Positions 1 through 5,347 of a stretch of 9,348 bases of DNA are shown here, in pieces. The translations under genes were made by a program, and so were the position numbers. The notes under the pieces were generated by a model. It saw only the letters and a list, made by a program, of their open reading frames with translations. It had not been told where the DNA came from and searched no databases. Source of the DNA: Porphyromonas sp. (GTDB taxonomy: Bacteria; Bacteroidota; Bacteroidia; Bacteroidales; Porphyromonadaceae). Position 1 is the first letter of the stretch. Each line of letters starts with the position of its first letter. The stretch is from assembly GCA_029983495.1 (NCBI GenBank), contig JASBZJ010000074.1:1-9348 (forward strand). Reading direction: 5' to 3'.

Positions 1-291
1 ATCACTATCAAGGAATAGCACATATTTACCTTTTGCATGTGCCAAACCTATACATCGTACAGCACCAAGCCCTCTATTAACTTCGTTATTAACCACCTCA
101 ACTTGGTGATTTATCCTATTTTTTGAAGCAAGTACACGTTTAACAGTATCCATGCTATCATCTGGCGAAGCATCGTTTACAATAACAATATGTAAGTTAG
201 TGTATTGTTGTTCAAGAACCGATACAAGGCAACGTTCGATACATTTCGCAACATTATAAATGGGTATTAGTACATCAACTAGTGGCTCCAT
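1..291 (-). CDS. Family 2 glycosyltransferase, N-terminal part (cut by window edge)
   Basis: The first 97 codons of a GT-A fold, family 2 glycosyltransferase are present; the rest lies beyond the left edge. Such enzymes transfer a sugar from a nucleotide-sugar donor to a growing glycan on the cytoplasmic membrane face. I chose the ATG at 291 because the protein then begins MEPLVDVLIPIYNVAKCIER, in register with the three complete paralogues to the right. Visible motifs are the nucleotide-binding opening DVLIPIYN, the VNDASPDDS segment with its uracil-contacting Asp, and KGKYVLFLDSD, whose last residues at the window edge are the start of the metal-binding DxD motif. The start lies 14 bp after the stop of the preceding gene, so it is the fourth transferase in the operon. 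It most resembles the 2383-3399 copy (shared GLGAVR and LFLDSD, against GIG and LFIDSD in the middle two). Donor and acceptor are unknown. Confidence 0.93.
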   Translation of the reverse strand, partial: MEPLVDVLIPIYNVAKCIERCLVSVLEQQYTNLHIVIVNDASPDDSMDTVKRVLASKNRINHQVEVVNNEVNRGLGAVRCIGLAHAKGKYVLFLDSD

Positions 292-305
292 AGTGGTATC
301 AGTAA

Positions 306-1328
306 TTAAACCCTATAGGGGCTCTTTTCTACTTTTAGCTTTCCAATTAGTTCATACACTTTCATGGGGAAGATTGCTAATGGCATGGTAAGTGGGGATT
401 TGAATAACCTGTAGGTAAACTTTTTAAGCTGCTTACCTCGCCCAAATGGGTATGAATTTGGGGAAATATGTAGTTCCATTTGTCGTACCTGCTTATAATA
501 TTTGTAAGGAAGTAAAGCCACAATATAAAAAGCACGATACTTAGCATGATTTAAGGATTCCCAAAGTTGTTTATCTTTCTGTAGATCGGTGTAAAATTGG
601 TTATCGAGTTGCTCAAAAATAATACCGAGCATACCAATATAGTTAGGCTTTATTGTAGCTGTGTATTGCGATGAACTATGATGCAAGTAATGGACGGTAA
701 CTTTAGGGTAATAACCAACACTGTTAGCATAGTAAAGAACGGGAACAACAAGTAGCATATCCTCCCAAAAATTAATTCCTTTCATATCAAGGTGAGTATA
801 CTTTTGTAAATCCTCACGCAAAAATAGCTTATTCCAAAAATAGCCTTCTTGTACGGAACTCAATATTTGGCAAGCAAATTCTTTGCCCGACGAGAAGTTT
901 TTTATCCTTTCAATAACTGAATCTTCCCGCATTGGGTACTCGTGGCAATAATCCGAAACTACCACACTGTAATTTCCAGCTTCTGCCACATCAACCCATT
1001 CTTTTACCACAAGGGGGTTATCCCAATAATCGTCACTATCAATAAACAGTACATATTTGCCCGTTGCTTTACTTAGTAATAGTTGGCGAACCGAGCCAAT
1101 ACCTCTGTTTTGCTTGCAATCAATTAGCTCAATACTGTGCTTATATCGATTTTTTTCTTCAGCAACTCTACGAGCAATTGCCATACTATCATCAGGTGAA
1201 GCATCGTTAACCAGCACTATGTGCAGGTTAGGATAATTCTGTTCTAGTACCGATATTAGGCACTTTTCAATAAACCGAGCCACATTATAAACAGGTATTA
1301 AAACATCTACTTGGGGATAGTCTTTCAT
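306..1328 (-). CDS. Family 2 glycosyltransferase (third of the tandem array)
   Basis: A complete 340-residue GT2 transferase, probably adding one sugar to a lipid-linked surface-polysaccharide repeat unit. Residues 8-15 are DVLIPVYN, residues 40-44 VNDAS, and the metal-binding DxD motif is DSDD at 97-100, followed by YWDNP. A conserved WNKLF lies at 165-169 and WED at 188-190, which fits the family's usual catalytic Asp position after the acceptor region. The GYYPKVTVHYLHH stretch around 205-217 is shared with the neighbouring copies. The C-terminal 60 residues are basic with a hydrophobic segment (about 317-333), suggesting membrane association rather than a true transmembrane anchor. It sits 17 bp after the stop of the previous transferase and 14 bp before the next start. 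Its closest copy in the window appears to be 1346-2362. Substrate unknown. Confidence 0.95.
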   Translation of the reverse strand: MKDYPQVDVLIPVYNVARFIEKCLISVLEQNYPNLHIVLVNDASPDDSMAIARRVAEEKNRYKHSIELIDCKQNRGIGSVRQLLLSKATGKYVLFIDSDDYWDNPLVVKEWVDVAEAGNYSVVVSDYCHEYPMREDSVIERIKNFSSGKEFACQILSSVQEGYFWNKLFLREDLQKYTHLDMKGINFWEDMLLVVPVLYYANSVGYYPKVTVHYLHHSSSQYTATIKPNYIGMLGIIFEQLDNQFYTDLQKDKQLWESLNHAKYRAFYIVALLPYKYYKQVRQMELHISPNSYPFGRGKQLKKFTYRLFKSPLTMPLAIFPMKVYELIGKLKVEKSPYRV

Positions 1329-1345
1329 ATAATAGGTAAAGTATT

Positions 1346-2362
1346 TTAAGCTGAAAAACGACGTTTTTTAGGGTTTAATTTATTTATCGACAAAAAGATG
1401 CGAATAAGGCAATAGGCAAAACATGATGCATATGGTAACAGGGTCAACCTATAAAGTCGCCATTTAATATGTTCCTTTACCGACCTCGGGAGAAGATCCT
1501 TATGAATGCGAAAGGACAGATTACGTAATTCGGAATAATAAATGTAAGGCAGTGTAGAAAGAATAAAAAAGGCTCTGAACTTAGCATAGTTCATTGCTCG
1601 GGTCAAGTCTACATCGAATGGAAGAACTTGCAAAAAGTGCTTTTCGAGCTTTTGAAAAAGCATTCCGAACGAGGTTAAATACTGAGGTTTTGCTTTTGCC
1701 GTATACTGGTCACCATGATGTACATAGTGTAAGACGACTTTGGGGTAATACCCTACTCGCTCGGTGGCATACATAAAGGGTACCACTAGCATTAAGTCTT
1801 CCCACATGTTTATTCCTCTTGTCAACAAATATGCCAAGTCAGACAACTCGTTACGCTTAAAAAGCTTATTACATAAAAAAGCCTCCTCCTTACCAAACAG
1901 CATCATATAGCTTAGCTGTTTTCCGCTTTCAATTCGATTTACTGCAACTTCAAAACTATTATTATGCAAAGGGTATTCGTGGCAATAGTTCGATACCACT
2001 ACACTGTAATTTCCCTTTTCTGCCACTTCTACCCATTCCTTTACAGCCAGAGGGTTATCCCAGTAGTCATCACTATCAATAAATAGCACGTACTTACCAG
2101 TTGCATTATTTAGCAAATGCTTCCGCACCCCTCCAATACCTTCATTTTTTGGTAAGTTAATTAAGTCAACGCTATGCCCAAAACTATTTTTATTCTTAAT
2201 TGCCTGCTGAGCAATGAACATGCTATTATCAGTAGATGCATCATTTACAAGAACAACATGTAAGTTTGGGTACTGCTGTTCGAACACCGAGATTAAGCAT
2301 CGCTCGATATATTTTGCAACGTTATAAACTGGGATAAGTACATCAACTTGTGGATAACTCAT
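1346..2362 (-). CDS. Family 2 glycosyltransferase (second of the tandem array)
   Basis: A complete 338-residue GT2 transferase, paralogous to its neighbours. DVLIPVYN is at 7-14, VNDAST at 39-44, the DxD motif DSDD at 96-99, and the catalytic-region motif WED at 187-189. The aromatic residue of the WNKLF motif in the other two complete copies is replaced here: residues 164-168 read CNKLF. The 30 residues before it also diverge most, so this copy may accept a different acceptor (inference). The C-terminus is basic with a hydrophobic patch near 312-328 and ends in a Lys/Arg-rich tail, which would suit the inner face of the membrane. It lies 20 bp after the preceding transferase gene and 17 bp before the next, so one transcript very likely covers all of them. 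No independent promoter is visible. Donor and acceptor unknown. Confidence 0.95.
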   Translation of the reverse strand: MSYPQVDVLIPVYNVAKYIERCLISVFEQQYPNLHVVLVNDASTDNSMFIAQQAIKNKNSFGHSVDLINLPKNEGIGGVRKHLLNNATGKYVLFIDSDDYWDNPLAVKEWVEVAEKGNYSVVVSNYCHEYPLHNNSFEVAVNRIESGKQLSYMMLFGKEEAFLCNKLFKRNELSDLAYLLTRGINMWEDLMLVVPFMYATERVGYYPKVVLHYVHHGDQYTAKAKPQYLTSFGMLFQKLEKHFLQVLPFDVDLTRAMNYAKFRAFFILSTLPYIYYSELRNLSFRIHKDLLPRSVKEHIKWRLYRLTLLPYASCFAYCLIRIFLSINKLNPKKRRFSA

Positions 2363-2382
2363 AATACAAACAATATTAACCG

Positions 2383-3399
2383 CTAACGAAACCGTTTCGA
2401 AGAGGTTTGTCTATTATACCAATTATACCCCACAACAAGTAAGTACCCTAACAACTGCGTTGAGCGATGTTGTGCCAACTTATAGAGCAACAACTTAACA
2501 CGCTTTATTGTGCCATAGGGTAACGAACTGGGGTGTATATTATAAGGTATGTTGCGGATTTGCTTATAGTACCTATAGGGAAGAAGCGAAAGAATGGAAA
2601 AGCTACGGAACTTGGCTTGATCGTAAGCTAAACGAAGCTCTGCATCTGTTTCGATATCCTCAGCGAAGTAAGCATCGAGTTTTTCAAATAAAGCCATTTG
2701 CATTGTTATGTACGATGGCTTTACAGTACCTGTGTACTGGCATTTACCATAATGCATGTAATGAACCGTTACCTTTGGATAATAACCAATACGCTGTACT
2801 TGATAAAAAAAAGGTACTGTTACGATTACATCTTCCCAAAAATCGATACCTTCCGTTGCCATTTGGGAAACCTTGTTAAGTTCTGTTCGAAGGAACAACT
2901 TATTCCACAAGTACCCCTCAGTGATACCACGAAGTATGTTATAAGCAATTTCTCTACCTTCAGTTACAGGCGTATTGCAAACAACTTGGCTATATTGGGG
3001 CTTTATGTATTCGTGGCAAAAATCGGCAATTACAACATCGTATGTTCCTTGTTCTGCAACATTAACCCACTCTCTTACAACAAACGGATTATCCCAATAA
3101 TCATCACTATCGAGGAATAACACGTACTTGCCCGTAGCTAGCGCCATCCCCATTTTACGTACAGCCCCAAGACCTCCATTCTCCTTTCGGTTAATTACCT
3201 CTACACTGTGGTTTTCTATATTTTTTGAAGATAAAAGGTGTTGTACAATTTCCATACTATTATCGGGTGAAGCATCGTTTACAATAACAATACGGAGGTT
3301 TGCATACTTCTGTTCGAGTACCGACGTTAGGCAACGTTCGATATAATTCGCAACATTATAAACCGGAATGAGTACATCTACTTGCGGAACAGGATTCAT
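2383..3399 (-). CDS. Family 2 glycosyltransferase (first of the tandem array)
   Basis: A complete 338-residue GT2 transferase. DVLIPVYN is at 8-15, VNDASPDNS at 40-48, the metal-binding DSDD at 97-100, WNKLF at 165-169 and WED at 188-190. The variable stretch 131-150 between the nucleotide-binding and acceptor halves differs from the sister copies. Its start ATG shares bases with the TGA stop of the upstream EpsG-like gene (ATGA overlap, 3396-3399), which suggests translational coupling between polymerase and transferase. A start inside an overlap of this kind is well supported because the alignment with the paralogues begins within the first six residues. It is followed by the next transferase after 20 bp. 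Likely role: building a repeat unit for the polymer made by the EpsG-like protein. The sugar is not predictable. Confidence 0.95.
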   Translation of the reverse strand: MNPVPQVDVLIPVYNVANYIERCLTSVLEQKYANLRIVIVNDASPDNSMEIVQHLLSSKNIENHSVEVINRKENGGLGAVRKMGMALATGKYVLFLDSDDYWDNPFVVREWVNVAEQGTYDVVIADFCHEYIKPQYSQVVCNTPVTEGREIAYNILRGITEGYLWNKLFLRTELNKVSQMATEGIDFWEDVIVTVPFFYQVQRIGYYPKVTVHYMHYGKCQYTGTVKPSYITMQMALFEKLDAYFAEDIETDAELRLAYDQAKFRSFSILSLLPYRYYKQIRNIPYNIHPSSLPYGTIKRVKLLLYKLAQHRSTQLLGYLLVVGYNWYNRQTSSKRFR

Positions 3400-4580
3400 A
3401 CCAACGGATAGGATTGTGGAATAAACTGAACAAGTGTGGGCAAGTTATTCGTTGCACCCACATATATCGAACTAGTTTCGCCAGGGTACGTCATAGGCGA
3501 CTCCCAATCGAAAAAGATAGTATCGTAAAGGTAAAATCTATCGAAGTAAGTATCAGAAATAAAAATAGAAGTTATTGTTATAAAAACCTCGAAAAGAAGA
3601 ATTACAAACAAAGCCCAACGATCGATTTTGTCGCCTACAACAAAAAGATTGGCAAAAAATATGGGTGTAAAATAGATGGGATACCCCGCAAAACGGGTCA
3701 TAGTTCCCTCGTTGAATACCCTCATAAAAGTTAAACTTAGGAACAAGGCAAAGTAGTAAGCGTTAAGGTAGGGAAGTAAACTTTTATCGTTCCGTAAAAT
3801 AGCCTCCTGCCGATAAATAAAGAAACATCCAATGCCAAAACGAACAAGAAATGCCGGGCTCAACGGATCCATTGTTTCCTTAAGGTTTTTAGCATCTAGG
3901 TAAAAGTTATCAATAATGTTACTTGCTATAAGAGCCTCGAATGCTTGGCGTAAAAAATATGGTAAAACAAAACAACCCAAAAAGAGCGTTACAAATACCA
4001 ACCAACGCGAGTAACGGATAAAACATAAAGGCAATAGCACAACCATAATTATGGCTGTACGATGGAGCATAAAAGCAATAAGTAATAGTATTAAGGTTTG
4101 CCAATATTGTTTTCGTTGAAATAGTGGAAATGTAAAAAGCACAACTGCCTGAGCGCAATTTTGACGCACGGTGTTGAACCCTTCGAAGTAAAGCGCATAT
4201 ATAAATACATAAACAATCAGCGCAATTGCAAAAGAATAACTCTGCTTTCGATACCCCCTAAGAGAAACTATTACAATAAAGGCAGCGGTTAACATAAACC
4301 ATACTTCAGCAGGCAACCCAATAAACTGCATCATATGCCTAAGCCCCTGCCAAAAGGGTTCCATATGGTTCAGTGCAATATTGAAAGTGTTAGCATAACC
4401 TATTGAGTACACGGGGTAATCACGCCCGACCATATAACGTAATCCTCCAAAAAGAATCAGCAAAATTACTATACCCGCATAGGGTATTTTCTTTCCGTAA
4501 CTATCGTTATAAAGACTATACACAAGTGTAAGGAACAAAGCTACAAAGGTTAAGTAATAAAGTGCTGTGTGTAGTGGCAT
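3396..4580 (-). CDS. EpsG/Wzy-type polysaccharide polymerase, multi-pass membrane protein
   Basis: A 394-residue integral membrane protein of the EpsG family, which is related in role to Wzy O-antigen polymerases. It likely joins lipid-linked repeat units on the periplasmic face of the inner membrane. Hydrophobic segments are roughly at 5-23, 34-49, 93-107, 117-131, 143-155, 160-187, 192-209, 242-256, 272-288, 299-315 and 322-341. The family hallmark after the second segment is visible as GGLRYMVGRDYPVY (45-58, with R48, R53 and D54). A second, FNTVRQNCAQAV (135-146, R139), is followed by a loop with H173 in FMLHRTAI, matching the family's conserved Asn-Arg and His. The start is the first ATG after an in-frame TAG 30 bp upstream. 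It is the first gene of the operon, with a promoter box about 68 bp upstream, and overlaps the next gene by 4 bp. EpsG membership rests on motifs only; a general Wzy label would also fit. Confidence 0.85.
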   Translation of the reverse strand: MPLHTALYYLTFVALFLTLVYSLYNDSYGKKIPYAGIVILLILFGGLRYMVGRDYPVYSIGYANTFNIALNHMEPFWQGLRHMMQFIGLPAEVWFMLTAAFIVIVSLRGYRKQSYSFAIALIVYVFIYALYFEGFNTVRQNCAQAVVLFTFPLFQRKQYWQTLILLLIAFMLHRTAIIMVVLLPLCFIRYSRWLVFVTLFLGCFVLPYFLRQAFEALIASNIIDNFYLDAKNLKETMDPLSPAFLVRFGIGCFFIYRQEAILRNDKSLLPYLNAYYFALFLSLTFMRVFNEGTMTRFAGYPIYFTPIFFANLFVVGDKIDRWALFVILLFEVFITITSIFISDTYFDRFYLYDTIFFDWESPMTYPGETSSIYVGATNNLPTLVQFIPQSYPLV

Positions 4581-4647
4581 TGTGTTCGTATAAAGTTTGT
4601 GTACCTACCCTTAGTGAATTACGTGATTATTATTCCATTATGTTGCA

Positions 4648-4655
4648 CAAAGGTA
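4648..4655 (-). promoter_or_regulatory. Bacteroidetes-type -7 promoter box (TACCTTTG) of the polysaccharide operon
   Basis: On the minus strand the sequence reads TACCTTTG, an exact match to the phylum's -7 consensus TAnnTTTG. It lies about 68 bp before the polymerase start, predicting transcription from about 4640-4645 and a leader of roughly 60 nt. The -33 TTTG element at the expected spacing is not convincing, so strength is uncertain. It is the only good box in the gap ahead of the operon. Confidence 0.55.
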
Positions 4656-4831
4656 CAAATAAAGCCCTTATTGATACTGATGATAAAGAAACCTTTGAGT
4701 AGCTCCCTACAGTGTAAGAAGTTTAATCCTCCCATGAAACGGATAGCTTCCACTGTTGGTACAAGTACTTAGAACTAAATAGAGACTATCATAACGCCAT
4801 AGATGTGGTGCTAAACAAAGGGGGCAAAAGG

Positions 4832-4859
4832 GGTGTATTAACACTAGGCATAACACACC
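4832..4859 (-). terminator. Possible weak terminator after the regulator gene
   Basis: The minus strand can fold GGTGTGTTA with TAATACACC around a 10-nt loop: 9 pairs, one of them G-U. The G-U pair becomes an A-C mismatch on the plus strand, so folding favours minus-strand RNA. It begins 50 bp after the stop of the MerR-type gene and is followed by only a short T run (CCTTTTG). That is weak for an intrinsic terminator, but no better one is seen before the next promoter. Confidence 0.3.
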
Positions 4860-4909
4860 ACCTCGCTATAGCTTATAAAATAGAGAAGGGAAAAGTTCTT
4901 AAAAAGGAG

Positions 4910-5326
4910 CTATTCGTTGAAATCAAATAATTTGGCTTCGTTATTTGCTAACTTTCGTTCAGCGACCTTTAGTCGTTGTAATTCACTTTGGTAAGCATCG
5001 AGCTCGCTAATCATTGTACTAATGGTATCAAGACTACTATTTAGGAGTTCCATCGCCTCAGCACGACGTGTTAATACATCGATATTACCGACTTGTAATG
5101 CTCGCTTAACTCCATGGTTTGTAAGTTTTTTATCACGAACAAGATGCTTAATGAGCAACATCTTATCCACATCTTGTTTTCGATATCTTCGTTTGGCACT
5201 TGTTTTGGCTTCGGGCAAAGTTAGATCGTATGCTTTTTCCCAATAATAAATTGTCGAAACCTCCTCTCCAACAAGTTCCGCAACCTCCTTTACATTATAG
5301 TAAAGTTTAAACTGCTTCTTATCCAT
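4910..5326 (-). CDS. MerR-family transcriptional regulator
   Basis: A 138-residue DNA-binding protein. The winged helix-turn-helix of the MerR family is at the N-terminus: YYNVKEVAELVGEEVSTIYYWEK (residues 9-31, the helix-turn-helix; Y28-W29-E30 is the typical end of the recognition helix) and RRYRKQDVD (46-54), the wing. This is followed by KLTNHGVKRAL (68-77), the second helical DNA-contact element. Residues 88-133 are charged and helical with heptad-like Leu/Met/Ile spacing, fitting the dimerisation coiled coil. There is no Cys-containing metal site and no extra ligand-binding domain, so the signal it senses, if any, is unknown. The gene starts 21 bp after uvrA ends and likely shares its transcript. 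Whether it has a role in the DNA-damage response is untested. Compact MerR proteins of this layout are common in Bacteroidetes. Confidence 0.88.
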   Translation of the reverse strand: MDKKQFKLYYNVKEVAELVGEEVSTIYYWEKAYDLTLPEAKTSAKRRYRKQDVDKMLLIKHLVRDKKLTNHGVKRALQVGNIDVLTRRAEAMELLNSSLDTISTMISELDAYQSELQRLKVAERKLANNEAKLFDFNE

Positions 5327-5347
5327 AATCTATTTTTCAACGAGTGA

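Larger units (their letters stand above)
1..3399 (-). repeat. Tandem array of four homologous glycosyltransferase genes, period about 1.03 kb
   Basis: The four transferase genes are diverged tandem copies at the DNA level as well. The 8-mer TCACTATC of the DSD motif region recurs at 2, 1033, 2070 and 3104 (spacings 1031, 1037, 1034), each time followed by a similar run encoding the YVLF strand. The 13-mer GCAACATTATAAA occurs at 248-260 and 3350-3362, with one-base variants in the two middle copies. This is consistent with repeated in-place gene duplication followed by divergence. The copies are far from identical, so this is an old array and not an assembly artefact. Confidence 0.8.
4581..4909. 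other. 329-bp gap between the regulator gene and the polysaccharide operon
   Basis: No complete gene is visible. The gap holds the minus-strand promoter box at 4648-4655 and a weak hairpin at 4832-4859. On the plus strand, one frame reads from an ATG at 4640 to a TAA at 4928-4930. It is interrupted by stops at 4700, 4712 and 4724, then open for 67 codons (4727-4927) without a start codon, running into the 3' end of the opposing regulator gene. The open part includes FHCWYKYLELNRDY and GITHHLAIAYKIEKGKVL, a protein-like composition that I do not recognise. It may be a decayed gene or a chance frame in AT-rich DNA. Confidence 0.4.

Noticed and set aside
311..320. Perfect 10-bp palindrome CCCTATAGGG near the end of a transferase gene
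   Set aside because: It lies inside the coding region. A similar CCTATAGGG near 2572 is also coding, and there is no loop or T tract for a terminator.
1594..3734. Several open frames on the plus strand across the transferase and polymerase genes
   Set aside because: They lie wholly antisense to genes with clear family motifs, show no recognisable domains, and mirror the codon pattern of the true genes.
3919..4158. Alternative minus-strand frame inside the polymerase gene
   Set aside because: It overlaps the well-supported EpsG-like frame, and its Cys/Tyr/Ser-rich product looks like an out-of-frame reading.
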